The notes under the pieces were generated by a model. That model worked only from the letters and a program-made list of their open reading frames with translations. It had not been told where the DNA came from and searched no databases. The position numbers were made by a program, and so were the translations under genes. Of a stretch of 64,000 nt of DNA, positions 16,895 to 26,172 are shown piece by piece. Position 1 is the stretch's first letter. Each line of letters opens with the position of its first letter. Origin of the DNA: Halomonas sp. 54_146 (GTDB lineage: Bacteria; Pseudomonadota; Gammaproteobacteria; Pseudomonadales; Halomonadaceae); contig NZ_LGEN01000013.1 in NCBI RefSeq assembly GCF_001507855.1, forward strand, positions 22,822 through 86,821, given 5' to 3'.

Positions 16895-18502
16895 ATGAGC
16901 ACTGTTAATAGCAACATCAATCCGCGTAGCGATGTGTTTCAAGCCAATGAAGCCTCAATGCTCGGTGAAGTCACTAAACTGCGTGAACTGACCGCTGCCG
17001 TTGCCCAAGGTGGCGGTGCCAAGGCACGCGAGCGCCACGAAAGCCGCGGCAAACTGTTTGTCCGCGACCGCATTGATCATCTGATCGATGAAGGTTCGCC
17101 GTTTTTAGAGTTTTCCGCCCTGGCTGCGCATCATATTTATGACAGCGAGATCCCCGCGGCAGGCGTGATCACCGGCATTGGACGCGTTTCTGGGGTCGAG
17201 TGCGTGATTGTCGCCAACGACGCCACGGTGAAAGGCGGCACCTATTTTCCACTGACCGTTAAAAAACATATTCGCGCCCAGGAAATTGCCCGCAAGCATC
17301 GCCTGCCGTGTATTTATTTGGTCGATTCCGGCGGTGCCTTCCTGCCCCGCCAGGATGAAGTATTCCCCGACCGCGACCACTTCGGGCGCATCTTCTATAA
17401 CCAAGCGACCATGTCCGCTGAAGGCATTCCGCAAATTGCCGTGGTCATGGGCTCCTGCACCGCGGGCGGCGCTTACGTGCCTGCCATGGCGGATGAATCC
17501 ATCATCGTTAAAGAGCAGGGCACGATTTTCCTCGGTGGCCCGCCGTTGGTAAAAGCCGCCACCGGCGAAAGCATCAGCGCTGAAGATTTAGGCGGTGCGG
17601 ATGTTCACGCCAAAATTAGCGGCGTGGCCGACCACTACGCTGAAAACGACGCCCACGCGCTGCAGCTTGCTCGCGCCTGCGTTTCCCGTTTGAACTGGCA
17701 AAAACGTGGCAAGCTCGCCATGCAAGCGCCTAAACCACCCAAGCTCGACCCCGCTGAGCTTTACGGCATCGTCGGCACTGACCTTAAAAAGCCCTACGAT
17801 GTACGTGAAGTGATTGGCCGCATTGTCGATGACTCTGACTTTGACGAGTTCAAACGCTACTACGGCGAAACCTTGGTCACCGGTTTTGCCCATATACACG
17901 GCTACCCGGTGGGTATTGTGGCCAACAACGGCGTGCTGTTTTCTGAGAGCGCGGTAAAAGGCGCGCACTTTATCGAGCTGTGCGCCCAGCGCAAAATCCC
18001 GCTGGTGTTCTTGCAGAACATTACCGGCTTTATGGTCGGTTCTAAGTACGAGCACGAAGGCATTGCCAAGCACGGTGCCAAGCTGGTCACGGCGGTTGCC
18101 TGCGCCAAGGTGCCCAAATATACCGTACTGATTGGCGGCAGTTTCGGTGCCGGCAACTACGGCATGTGCGGCCGCGCTTATGACCCCAACCTGCTGTTTA
18201 TGTGGCCCAACGCGCGTATTTCGGTGATGGGCGGCGAACAGGCAGCAGGCGTGCTTTCCCAGGTGAAACGCGAGCAACACGAACGCGAAGGCCGCGAGTG
18301 GAGCAAAGAAGAAGAAGAGGCGTTCAAACAGCCCACCCGCGATCAGTACGAGCACCAGGGACACCCCTATTACGCCAGCGCCCGCTTGTGGGATGACGGC
18401 GTGATTGATCCGCTGCAAACCCGCGACGTGCTGGGGCTTTCTTTAGCCGCCGCGATGAATGCCGAAGTCGAAGAGACACGCTTCGGCGTGTTCCGGATGT
18501 AA
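16895..18502 (+). CDS. liuB: Methylcrotonyl-CoA carboxylase, carboxyltransferase (beta) subunit
   Basis: A 535-residue carboxyltransferase with the two crotonase-like halves of the acetyl-CoA carboxylase family. [14 protein letters not shown] and [29 protein letters not shown] mark the CoA-binding half, and [14 protein letters not shown] and [16 protein letters not shown] are the oxyanion-hole loops, the latter typical of MCC-beta. The ATG at 16895 has AGAAGGG eight bases upstream; an earlier in-frame start would overlap liuA. It works with LiuD, transferring carboxyl from biotin to 3-methylcrotonyl-CoA to make 3-methylglutaconyl-CoA. liuC follows after 13 bp. Confidence 0.96.
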   Translation: MSTVNSNINPRSDVFQANEASMLGEVTKLRELTAAVAQGGGAKARERHESRGKLFVRDRIDHLIDEGSPFLEFSALAAHHIYDSEIPAAGVITGIGRVSGVECVIVANDATVKGGTYFPLTVKKHIRAQEIARKHRLPCIYLVDSGGAFLPRQDEVFPDRDHFGRIFYNQATMSAEGIPQIAVVMGSCTAGGAYVPAMADESIIVKEQGTIFLGGPPLVKAATGESISAEDLGGADVHAKISGVADHYAENDAHALQLARACVSRLNWQKRGKLAMQAPKPPKLDPAELYGIVGTDLKKPYDVREVIGRIVDDSDFDEFKRYYGETLVTGFAHIHGYPVGIVANNGVLFSESAVKGAHFIELCAQRKIPLVFLQNITGFMVGSKYEHEGIAKHGAKLVTAVACAKVPKYTVLIGGSFGAGNYGMCGRAYDPNLLFMWPNARISVMGGEQAAGVLSQVKREQHEREGREWSKEEEEAFKQPTRDQYEHQGHPYYASARLWDDGVIDPLQTRDVLGLSLAAAMNAEVEETRFGVFRM

Positions 18503-18515
18503 GGGGCGAACACTG

Positions 18516-19340
18516 ATGGCTTACTCAACACTAATAGTTGAACAGGGCGTGGCGCGCCTGACCTTAAACCGCCCTGACGTGCATAACGCCTTTGACGACA
18601 GCCTGATCGCTGAGCTGAACGCACATCTTGAAAAGCTGCACACCCTTGCACAAGCGGGCGATGTGCGCGTGGTGGTGCTGGGTTCAGAAGGCAAAAGCTT
18701 CTCGGCGGGTGCCGATTTAAACTGGATGAAGCGCATGGTCGATTACGACCTGGCGGATAACCTCGCTGATTCCCGCAAGCTTGCAGCTCTCATGCACGGC
18801 CTGGATACCCTGCCCTGCCCCACGGTTTGCCGCGTTCAGGGCGCTGCCTTTGGCGGCGCGGTGGGTCTGGCCGCCTGCTGTGACGTGGTAATTGCCTCAG
18901 AGAAAGCTAAATTCTGCCTTTCGGAAGTCAAGATTGGATTATCGCCCGCGGTCATCAGCCCTTACGTTCAGCGTGCGCTGGGCGTGCGGCAGATGCGCCG
19001 CTATGCCCTAACGGCGGAAGTGATGGACGCCCCAACGGCGCTGGCACTGGGCTTAGCGCACCAAGTGGTCGAGCGCGAGGCGTTAGACAGCGCCGTTGAT
19101 GCCATGCTGGCAACGCTATTAGCAGGTTCGCCTCAAGCCCAGCGCGCCACCAAAGCATTATTGGCCAGCGTAGTGCAGTCGCCAGACTCTGATGCCACCC
19201 GTGAACACACCTGTCACGTGATTGCCAAGCTGCGAGTAAGCCAAGAGGGTCAAGAGGGTTTATCCAGCTTCTTTGAAAAGCGCCGCCCTGTCTGGACGTC
19301 ACCTGAAGAACATAACAACGCTGCGGAGCCACGCTCATGA
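18516..19340 (+). CDS. liuC: 3-methylglutaconyl-CoA hydratase
   Basis: A 274-residue crotonase-fold enzyme between the two carboxylase genes, the usual place of LiuC. SFSAGADLNWMKRM carries the first oxyanion-hole loop and VQGAAFGGAVGLAACCD the second; CLSEVKIGLSPAVISPYV is typical of methylglutaconyl-CoA hydratases. AAGGGGCG precedes the ATG at 18516; an upstream in-frame start overlapping liuB is rejected. It hydrates 3-methylglutaconyl-CoA to HMG-CoA. Its stop overlaps the liuD start by four bases (ATGA). Confidence 0.95.
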   Translation: MAYSTLIVEQGVARLTLNRPDVHNAFDDSLIAELNAHLEKLHTLAQAGDVRVVVLGSEGKSFSAGADLNWMKRMVDYDLADNLADSRKLAALMHGLDTLPCPTVCRVQGAAFGGAVGLAACCDVVIASEKAKFCLSEVKIGLSPAVISPYVQRALGVRQMRRYALTAEVMDAPTALALGLAHQVVEREALDSAVDAMLATLLAGSPQAQRATKALLASVVQSPDSDATREHTCHVIAKLRVSQEGQEGLSSFFEKRRPVWTSPEEHNNAAEPRS

Positions 19341-21388
19341 CGTTTACCCCAACTAAATTCGATACTTTACTGGTGGCCAACCGCGGTGAAATCGCCTGTC
19401 GCGTGATGCGCACCGCTCGCCGCATGGGGCTGAAAACCGTCGCGGTCTATTCCGACGCCGATGCCAGCGCTCGCCACGTGCGTGAAGCTGACGAAGCCGT
19501 GCGCTTAGGCCCTGCCGCCGCGCGGGAAAGCTATCTTAATATTGATGCGGTCATTGACGCCGCCAAACGCACTGGCACTGGCGCTATTCACCCCGGCTAC
19601 GGCTTTCTGTCTGAAAATGGCAGTTTCGTTAAGGCCCTGGAAGATGCGGGCATTACCTTTGTTGGCCCGCCTGCCTCGGCAATTGCTGCCATGGGCGATA
19701 AATCCGCCGCTAAAGCGCGTATGGCCAATGCCGGCGTGCCGCTGGTGCCCGGCTACCACGGTGACGACCAGGACGACGCCCTGCTACGCGCTGAAGCCGA
19801 CAAGATCGGCTATCCGGTGATGCTTAAAGCCAGCGCCGGTGGCGGCGGCAAAGGCATGCGCGTTGTCGAATCCGGCGATGGTTTCCAGGCTGCGTTAGAC
19901 GGCTGCCGCCGCGAGTCTAAAGCCGCCTTCGGCGATGACCGCATGCTGATCGAGAAATACCTGGTTCAGCCCCGCCATGTGGAAGTGCAGGTGTTCTGCG
20001 ACCGCCACGGCAATGGCGTTTACCTGTTCGAGCGTGACTGCAGCGTTCAGCGCCGCCACCAAAAAGTCATCGAAGAAGCTCCCGCCCCTGGCATGACGGC
20101 AGAGCTGCGCAGCGCCATGGGCGATGCCGCGGTGCGCGCGGCCCAAGAGATCGGCTATGTGGGCGCGGGCACCGTCGAATTTTTGCTAGACGGTTCACCA
20201 GGACAGGATGGCGCTTTTTATTTTATGGAGATGAACACCCGCCTGCAGGTCGAGCACCCGGTGACCGAGATGATCACCGGCCAGGATTTGGTCGAGTGGC
20301 AGCTACGCGTGGCCATGGGCGAACCACTCCCTTGCCGCCAAGACGAGCTGACCATTACCGGCCATAGCTTTGAAGCGCGCATTTACGCCGAAGACCCGGA
20401 TCAGGATTTCCTGCCGGCGACCGGCCTGCTCACCCGCTTTGCGCTCGATTTGGAAGGCGCTGGTTTGAGCGCTGACCAAGTACGCCTTGATAGCGGCGTT
20501 GAAAGCGGCGACGCGGTGTCGATGCACTACGACCCCATGCTCGCCAAGCTGATTGTTCACGGTGCCGACCGTGATGCGGCGCTAGCCACCCTTAACCGCG
20601 CGCTGGCGGCGCTAGACGTTCAGGGCGTTGTCACCAACCGCGCCTTCTTGATGCGCCTGGCGACTCACCCCGGCTTTAAGAACGTGGAGCTGGACACGCG
20701 CTTTATTGAACGCAATGAAGCGACGCTGTTTGCCCCACGCACTTACAGCATGGAGGCCTACGCCAGCGCGGCGCTGATTGGCCTGCACCAACTCGCCCAA
20801 GAGTGCGAAACCGACTCGCCCTGGGACCGCCACGACGGCTTCCGCCTCAACGCGCCACACACCATTCGTATTGCCCTGTGTAACCCAGCAAGCGCCCAAG
20901 CGCCGGATAGCGATGACGCAGTGGTGATTGTTGAAGGTAAACGCAGCGCGGGCGAGTCACTGTGGAACCTCACTATCGGCGATGAAACGCTCACCGCGAG
21001 CCTGCAGCCGCTGACGGGCGATGCGGTAGCCGTTACCTTGAACGGCCACCGCCGCCGCCTGCAGGCGCGCCGCGATGGTCATGTCGTGGTGATGGCTGAC
21101 CCCAGCGGTGAAACGCGGCTATTCTGGCGGCGCATTGACGCCATTGATCACGGCCACCACGAAGCGGAATCTACCCTCACTGCTCCCATGAACGGCACCG
21201 TGGTTGCCCTGCTGGTGGAACCTGGCGTTGCGGTTGAAAAAGGCATGCCGCTAATGGTGATGGAAGCGATGAAAATGGAGCACACCATGACCGCCCCGGC
21301 GGACGGCAGCGTAGAAGCCTTCCATTTCCAGGCCGGCGACACGGTCAGCCAAGGTGCCGTGCTGCTCGACTTTGCGGCTAACGAATAG
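19337..21388 (+). CDS. liuD: Methylcrotonyl-CoA carboxylase, biotin-carrying (alpha) subunit
   Basis: A 683-residue protein. The biotin carboxylase N-domain starts LLVANRGEIACRVMRTARRMG; the ATP-grasp loop is KASAGGGGKGMR, and MNTRLQVEHPVTEMITG is the catalytic signature. After a beta-rich linker, the biotinyl domain ends with VMEAMKMEHTM, where Lys646 carries biotin. The length is normal for bacterial MCC-alpha. It starts four bases inside liuC, so the two are translationally coupled. LiuD carboxylates its own biotin with ATP and bicarbonate and hands the carboxyl to LiuB. It needs BirA, which is not in this window. Confidence 0.96.
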   Translation: MTFTPTKFDTLLVANRGEIACRVMRTARRMGLKTVAVYSDADASARHVREADEAVRLGPAAARESYLNIDAVIDAAKRTGTGAIHPGYGFLSENGSFVKALEDAGITFVGPPASAIAAMGDKSAAKARMANAGVPLVPGYHGDDQDDALLRAEADKIGYPVMLKASAGGGGKGMRVVESGDGFQAALDGCRRESKAAFGDDRMLIEKYLVQPRHVEVQVFCDRHGNGVYLFERDCSVQRRHQKVIEEAPAPGMTAELRSAMGDAAVRAAQEIGYVGAGTVEFLLDGSPGQDGAFYFMEMNTRLQVEHPVTEMITGQDLVEWQLRVAMGEPLPCRQDELTITGHSFEARIYAEDPDQDFLPATGLLTRFALDLEGAGLSADQVRLDSGVESGDAVSMHYDPMLAKLIVHGADRDAALATLNRALAALDVQGVVTNRAFLMRLATHPGFKNVELDTRFIERNEATLFAPRTYSMEAYASAALIGLHQLAQECETDSPWDRHDGFRLNAPHTIRIALCNPASAQAPDSDDAVVIVEGKRSAGESLWNLTIGDETLTASLQPLTGDAVAVTLNGHRRRLQARRDGHVVVMADPSGETRLFWRRIDAIDHGHHEAESTLTAPMNGTVVALLVEPGVAVEKGMPLMVMEAMKMEHTMTAPADGSVEAFHFQAGDTVSQGAVLLDFAANE

Positions 21389-21400
21389 GAGCCTCTGCTT

Positions 21401-22306
21401 ATGTCATTGCCTTCGTCCGTTAAGCTATTTGAAATGGCCCCCCGGGACGGTCTGCAAAACGAGCCGGGGGCCATTGTGCCCACCGCGACCAAAATCGAGC
21501 TTATTGAACGGCTTGCCAGCGCGGGTATCAAGCATATCGAAGCAGCAAGCTTTGTATCACCCAAATGGGTGCCACAAATGGGCGATGCCGTTGATGTGAT
21601 GGCAGGCATTAAGCGCCAGCCCGGCGTGGTCTACTCCGCGCTAACGCCCAATCTGAAGGGGCTAGAAAATGCGCTAACCGTGGGTGTGGAAGAAGTCGCG
21701 GTGTTTGGTGCGGCGTCGGAAGCCTTCTCGCAAAAGAACATCAACTGCTCGATTGCCGAGTCGTTAACGCGCTTTGAACCTGTGCTCGCGCGCGCCCGGG
21801 ATGCCGGCGTGCGCGTGCGTGGCTACGTGTCCTGTGTATTGGGCTGCCCTTACGAAGGCGAGATTGCCCCCGCCAAAGTGGCTGAGGTGGCCAAGGCGCT
21901 TTATGAGATGGGCTGCTACGAAGTGTCGCTAGGTGACACCATTGGCGTTGGTACGCCACTGGCGGCCAAACGCATGATTGAAGCGACTCGTCAGCAGGTG
22001 CCTATTGAGTTCCTGGCCGCCCACTTTCACGACACCTACGGCATGGCATTAGCTAATCTTTATGCTGTCATGGAAGAAGGCGTGAGCGTTATTGATGCGG
22101 CTACCGCCGGGCTCGGCGGCTGCCCCTATGCCAAGGGCGCTTCCGGCAATGTGGCCACCGAAGACGTGCTGTATTTGCTTGAAGGGCTGGGGATTGAAAC
22201 GGGCATCGACCTGCAGGCGGTAATTGATACCGGCTACTGGATCAGCGGCGAGCTAGGTCGCAAGCCCAATTCCAAAGTCGCCCTGGCAAAAGGCGTTAGC
22301 GGTTAA
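21401..22306 (+). CDS. liuE: Hydroxymethylglutaryl-CoA lyase
   Basis: A 301-residue TIM-barrel lyase. [12 protein letters not shown] near residue 11 is the N-terminal active-site motif, [14 protein letters not shown] holds metal-binding His residues, and [19 protein letters not shown] carries the catalytic Cys of the HMG-CoA lyase signature. It cleaves HMG-CoA to acetoacetate and acetyl-CoA, ending the leucine pathway. AGGAGCC lies before the ATG, 12 bp past liuD. No acetoacetyl-CoA transferase genes follow; the downstream acyl-CoA synthetase might serve instead. Confidence 0.96.
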   Translation: MSLPSSVKLFEMAPRDGLQNEPGAIVPTATKIELIERLASAGIKHIEAASFVSPKWVPQMGDAVDVMAGIKRQPGVVYSALTPNLKGLENALTVGVEEVAVFGAASEAFSQKNINCSIAESLTRFEPVLARARDAGVRVRGYVSCVLGCPYEGEIAPAKVAEVAKALYEMGCYEVSLGDTIGVGTPLAAKRMIEATRQQVPIEFLAAHFHDTYGMALANLYAVMEEGVSVIDAATAGLGGCPYAKGASGNVATEDVLYLLEGLGIETGIDLQAVIDTGYWISGELGRKPNSKVALAKGVSG

Positions 22307-22327
22307 TACGTGGTAGGGACAACAAAG

Positions 22328-22453
22328 CCAATACAGCTAATACACTCAATACAACCAATACAACCAATACAACCAATACAACCAATACAACCAATACAAC
22401 CAATACAACCAATACACTCAATACAACCAATACATTCAATACAACTAATAAAA
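22328..22453. repeat. 9-bp minisatellite, about 14 copies, after liuE
   Basis: Nine-base units of CCAATACAA run head to tail from 22328; six in the middle (22355-22408) are identical and the flanking ones have one or two changes. The last unit is degenerate. It fills most of the 206-bp gap before the acyl-CoA synthetase. Neither strand contains a stop through the array, but encoded (Cys-Ile-Gly)n or (Gln-Pro-Ile)n chains look artificial. There are no unique spacers, so this is not a CRISPR. Confidence 0.95.
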
Positions 22454-22512
22454 GCAGCTAACTGTTCTCTGCCTTCCCGTTTAGATAAGAAAAAATATCG
22501 GAGAGTCACAAA

Positions 22513-24234
22513 ATGTCTTCACCAGCACTCACTTTACCCAGTTACTCCAGCAGCATGGCAGACAAGCCATTACTCGGCATGACCATTGGCGACAAATTCG
22601 ACCAAATCGCCACGCAGTATGCCGATAACGATGCGCTGATTGTGCTGCACCAGAACATTCATTGGAGCTATCGAAAGCTTCAAGAAGAAGTCAACCGCTG
22701 CGCCCGCGCCCTGCTCGCCATTGGTGTTAATAAAGGCGACCGGGTGGCTATTTGGGCGCCCAACTGCAGCGAATGGACGCTTACCCAGTTTGCCACCGCC
22801 AAAATCGGTGCCATTCTGGTCAACATTAACCCTTCCTACCGTACCCACGAGCTGGAATATGCGCTAAACCAATCCGGCGCGCGCTTTATGGTCACCGCCA
22901 ATAGTTTTAAAAGTTCTGACTATAGCGGCATGCTGTATGAACTGGCCCCAGAACTTAACGCCTGTGCAGAAGGTCAACTCAAGTCACAAAAGCTGCCAGA
23001 CCTTGAGTGCATTATCAATCTAAGCAGCGAAAAGCTGAGCGGCATGTGGCGCTGGTCTGACCTAATGGCAGAAGCCAGCAAGGTTAGCCAAACCGACGTT
23101 GATGACCTTCAAGCGACGCTGCAGTTTGATGACCCGATCAATATTCAGTACACCTCTGGCACCACGGGCTTTCCCAAAGGCGCGACGCTTTCCCACCACA
23201 ACATTCTCAATAACGGCTTTTTTGTGGCGGAAAGCATGGGCTTTACCAGCGAAGACCGCCTGGTGATTCCGGTACCGCTTTATCACTGCTTTGGCATGGT
23301 GATGGGCAACCTGGGCTGCGTGACCCACGGCGCGACCATGATTTACCCTGATGAAGGCTTTGACCCAGGCAAAGTGCTAAAAGCGGTGCACGAACAAAAA
23401 GCCACCGCGCTTTACGGTGTACCGACCATGTTTATCGCCGAGCTGGATCACCCTGATTTTCCCAGCACCGACCTCTCATCGCTGCGCACCGGCATTATGG
23501 CAGGTTCAATCTGCCCGGCAGAAATCATGAAGCAAGTCATCGACAAGATGAACATGAAGGGCGTGCAGATCGCCTACGGCATGACCGAAACCAGCCCGGT
23601 CTCTACCCAAACCGGTGCCAACGACAGCATTGAAAAGCGCGTTTCCACGGTGGGCCGTACCCAGCCCCACCTGGAAAATAAAATTGTCGACCCCGGCAAC
23701 GGCGGCATTCTACCCCGCGGTGAAATTGGCGAACTGTGTACTCGCGGCTACAGCGTGATGCTGAAGTACTGGAACAACGACAAAGCCACCGCTGAAGCCA
23801 TTGATGAGGCAGGCTGGATGCACACCGGCGACCTGGCCACCATGGATGAAGAGGGCTATATCCAGATTGTCGGCCGCATCAAAGACATGGTGATTCGCGG
23901 CGGCGAAAACGTTTATCCCAAAGAGATCGAGGAGTTTCTTTACGCTCACCCGGCAATTTCAGAGGTACAGGTCACCGGCGTGCCGGATAAAAAATACGGT
24001 GAAGAGCTGATTGCCTGGGTCAAACTCAACAGCACCGCGGGCGAAGTGAGCGGTGAAGAGCTGCGCGAGTATTGCAAAGGTAAAATCACCCACTTCAAAA
24101 TTCCGCGTTACTTCAAGTTCGTTGATGAATTCCCCATGACCGTGACGGGTAAGATTCAGAAATTCAAAATGCGCGAAATTTCTATTCAAGAGCTGGGGTT
24201 AGATCAAGAGTCAGGCTCGGATCAAGAGTCATAG
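22513..24234 (+). CDS. AMP-forming acyl-CoA synthetase (ACSF2-like)
   Basis: A 573-residue adenylate-forming enzyme. [11 protein letters not shown] (213-223) is the ATP-binding P-loop, [10 protein letters not shown] the A5 motif, [40 protein letters not shown] the hinge region, and [13 protein letters not shown] near the C-terminus holds the catalytic Lys. The family activates medium or branched fatty acids and some 3-oxo acids. The position behind liuE suggests activation of acetoacetate, isovalerate or similar acids, but the substrate is not determined. The C-terminus ends with a repeated DQES. GGAG precedes the ATG. A 9-bp minisatellite separates it from liuE, so it may have its own promoter. 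Confidence 0.9.
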   Translation: MSSPALTLPSYSSSMADKPLLGMTIGDKFDQIATQYADNDALIVLHQNIHWSYRKLQEEVNRCARALLAIGVNKGDRVAIWAPNCSEWTLTQFATAKIGAILVNINPSYRTHELEYALNQSGARFMVTANSFKSSDYSGMLYELAPELNACAEGQLKSQKLPDLECIINLSSEKLSGMWRWSDLMAEASKVSQTDVDDLQATLQFDDPINIQYTSGTTGFPKGATLSHHNILNNGFFVAESMGFTSEDRLVIPVPLYHCFGMVMGNLGCVTHGATMIYPDEGFDPGKVLKAVHEQKATALYGVPTMFIAELDHPDFPSTDLSSLRTGIMAGSICPAEIMKQVIDKMNMKGVQIAYGMTETSPVSTQTGANDSIEKRVSTVGRTQPHLENKIVDPGNGGILPRGEIGELCTRGYSVMLKYWNNDKATAEAIDEAGWMHTGDLATMDEEGYIQIVGRIKDMVIRGGENVYPKEIEEFLYAHPAISEVQVTGVPDKKYGEELIAWVKLNSTAGEVSGEELREYCKGKITHFKIPRYFKFVDEFPMTVTGKIQKFKMREISIQELGLDQESGSDQES

Positions 24235-24240
24235 CGGGCG

Positions 24241-25080
24241 ATGATCGACTCCAACCGTTTAGCCAACCACTATCAGCGCGCCCTGCGCGCTGATGAGATA
24301 CTGGCACAGATTGATGCCCACTACCCCGCGGGGCCCACGCTGCACCAGTTAGCGCCTTTGGACCAGCTGCACATTGGTGGCGTAGCAGCCACCACGCGGC
24401 TGCTTGAGCGGCTCAGCCCCTGCGCGCCTCTTAAAAGTCCCTACGTTAACGTGCTGGATATCGGCGCTGGGCTAGGCGGATTAATGCGCCAGGGTGCCGC
24501 ACTTGGCCTGCAAATGACCGGGCTGGATATTACCCACGGCTTCAGTGCATTAAACAAAGCGCTGAGCGCGCGGGTTAATCAGCCTACAGCGCCTCCGCTT
24601 ACCTGGGTAACGGGTGATGCGTGCGCCCTGCCGTTTGCCGATAACAGCTTTGATGCCGTGCTGTTTCAGCACAGCCTGCTCAATATGCCCGATGCCGCTA
24701 AGGTGCTCGCTGAAAGCCACCGCGTGCTTCGCCCTGGTGGGCAACTGGTGATGCATGAAGTAGTGAGCGGCCCTAACGTGGCGCAACTGCGCTACCCGGT
24801 GCCCTGGGCGGCCTCTTGTGAGCACTCCCACCTGCTTGGCTTGGCTGAACTGACCCGCTTGCTGGAAACGGCTGGCTTTAGGCTTGATCACGTGGAGGAT
24901 TGGACTGAGCTAGCCTTGGAGTGGCGAAAGCGCCAACGGCAAAAAGAGCAAACGCCCCGACAAGCGGTGCTGTCGCCCCAGTGGATCTTCGGCGAGCGCT
25001 TTCTCACCATGGGTAAAAACTTAGTCGACAACCTGGCTCAAGACGCAATTAAAGTGGTGGAAATCCAAGCCAGTTGCTAA
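24241..25080 (+). CDS. Class I SAM-dependent methyltransferase
   Basis: A 279-residue methyltransferase of the UbiE/Methyltransf_11 type. VLDIGAGLGGLMRQGAALG (about 75-93) is motif I, GLDITHGF motif II, and GDACALPFADNSFDAVLFQHSLLNM the post-II acidic and motif IV region; LRPGGQLVMHEVV is motif VI. It starts six bases after the acyl-CoA synthetase stop, so the two are probably co-transcribed. No strong ribosome site is seen. The methyl acceptor is unknown; similarity to sarcosine/glycine methyltransferases is suggestive at best. It is not a known liu gene. Confidence 0.85.
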   Translation: MIDSNRLANHYQRALRADEILAQIDAHYPAGPTLHQLAPLDQLHIGGVAATTRLLERLSPCAPLKSPYVNVLDIGAGLGGLMRQGAALGLQMTGLDITHGFSALNKALSARVNQPTAPPLTWVTGDACALPFADNSFDAVLFQHSLLNMPDAAKVLAESHRVLRPGGQLVMHEVVSGPNVAQLRYPVPWAASCEHSHLLGLAELTRLLETAGFRLDHVEDWTELALEWRKRQRQKEQTPRQAVLSPQWIFGERFLTMGKNLVDNLAQDAIKVVEIQASC

Positions 25081-25114
25081 CCTGAGAGAAGCGACTTTTT
25101 CCTTACCCATGGGT

Positions 25115-25221
25115 ATATGACAGGTATAGATATATGACAGGTATAGATATATGACAGGTATACGACAGCATGTGGGTATAAAGCGCGTGTGGGTATAAAA
25201 TGCGTGTAGACATAAAGTAGG
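25115..25221. repeat. Six 17-bp tandem repeats in two subfamilies before the outer-membrane protein gene
   Basis: ATATGACAGGTATAGAT occurs at 25115 and 25132 with a variant at 25149. A second set of 17-bp units, TGTGGGTATAAAGCGCG and variants, starts at 25171, 25188 and 25205. GGTATA is shared by most units. The array fills the leader directly upstream of the next gene, so copy number could alter its promoter or spacing. Confidence 0.85.
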
Positions 25222-25246
25222 TATACAAATGATAGGGGTACGAGAA

Positions 25247-25810
25247 ATGCCAATCAAACGCTTGGCAAGCACCCTGCTCTGTTGCTCAGTTCCCTGGTTT
25301 AGCAGCTATGCTGACGACACTCCAGCGGTGATGGCCTATACCGCTCCCAATAGCGAACTGATGCAGCTCGAAAACGGTGTCATCCTAGAAGGCAGCAACC
25401 TGCGAAGCCTTGATAATTACTCCAGCGGCTTTCGCGTCACCGCAGGCTTCAGCCCCTGGCGGCTCCCCCACCTAGATATCGGCGCTGAAATCGCCTACCG
25501 CGAAAGCGAAGAAATCTCCATTACCTCCAGCGCTAACCCGCTGATTATGGATACGTTAAGTTTGGGCGGTGCCATTGTTGCCGGTGTTCGCATGGGTGCT
25601 TTTAGTGTCTATGCGAAATCTGGCATTACCGAATGGCGCGGCGAAAGCGAGTTAGAAGGCACCGACACAGGCGGCACCGCGATGCTGCAAGGTTTCGGGG
25701 CAACGATGACCATCAATCGACTCGTCAGCCGCTTAGAATATGAACGCATCGACACCCCCACCCTCAGCCATCTCACTATGCTAAGTGCCTCTTTGCATAT
25801 GCCCTTTTAG
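25247..25810 (+). CDS. Small putative outer-membrane beta-barrel protein
   Basis: A 187-residue protein with an N-terminal signal peptide (MPIKRLASTLLCCSVPWFSSYA, then DDTP). The mature part alternates polar and hydrophobic residues in short strands, and the last residue is Phe (LHMPF), the usual C-terminal signature for BAM-dependent outer-membrane barrels. Six to eight strands are likely. I do not recognise a family. ATG 25247 gives the cleanest signal peptide, with GGGG nine bases upstream; ATG 25229 with AAGTAGG upstream is an alternative. It stands alone after a tandem-repeat leader and converges on the DUF1294 gene. Confidence 0.7.
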   Translation: MPIKRLASTLLCCSVPWFSSYADDTPAVMAYTAPNSELMQLENGVILEGSNLRSLDNYSSGFRVTAGFSPWRLPHLDIGAEIAYRESEEISITSSANPLIMDTLSLGGAIVAGVRMGAFSVYAKSGITEWRGESELEGTDTGGTAMLQGFGATMTINRLVSRLEYERIDTPTLSHLTMLSASLHMPF

Positions 25811-25840
25811 CCGTTCGACTAACTGATGTTTAACGCTTCT

Positions 25841-25882
25841 CTAATTTTTCAAACGCCTAATCTGATTTTTCAAACGTCTAAT
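25841..25882. repeat. 21-bp tandem duplication at the end of the DUF1294 gene
   Basis: Two 21-bp units (25841-25861 and 25862-25882) share ATTTTTCAAACG and differ at two bases. The right copy covers the stop codon of the DUF1294 gene. Confidence 0.8.
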
Positions 25883-26145
25883 AGATAGACAACCACCGCC
25901 CATAAGCCGACTAAGTTAAGCGCTACCGTGAACCAAAAAACCAGCCGAAAGGATGTTTTTTGGGTTTTATGCCTCAGCTGCTGCTGAGCCAACAGCGCGC
26001 CCGGCCAGCCCCCTAACACGCCAAGCAAATGAAGCGATCTCTCACTCACCCGCTGGCGATTTTTAATGGCGGCCTTTTTATCGACAGCGTAAGTGATATA
26101 GGCGAAAAGACTGGCTACTGCGTAAAAAGCGACGATTGGAATCAC
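25870..26145 (-). CDS. DUF1294 membrane protein
   Basis: A 91-residue protein with two hydrophobic helices (about 2-18 and 68-90). The middle, YAVDKKAAIKNRQRVSERSLHLLGVLGGWPGALLAQQQLRHKTQKTSF, is the conserved DUF1294 core. Some relatives are fused to a cold-shock domain; this one is the short, stand-alone form. It starts with GTG. It follows rluF on the same strand after 27 bp. The function is unknown. Confidence 0.88.
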   Translation of the reverse strand: MIPIVAFYAVASLFAYITYAVDKKAAIKNRQRVSERSLHLLGVLGGWPGALLAQQQLRHKTQKTSFRLVFWFTVALNLVGLWAVVVYLLDV

Positions 26146-26172
26146 GATTAAGGCTCTTAAGAGTTGAGGGGG

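Noticed and set aside
17588..18418. Long minus-strand open frame (276 codons) opposite liuB
   Set aside because: Mirror of the conserved liuB codons, with no ribosome site and no known domain.
22328..22453. Possible CRISPR array
   Set aside because: Units are 9 bp and contiguous with no spacers, and no cas genes are near.
22303..22509. Open frame encoding Cys-Ile-Gly repeats on the minus strand
   Set aside because: It is only the translation of a 9-bp minisatellite; the flanks are not protein-like.
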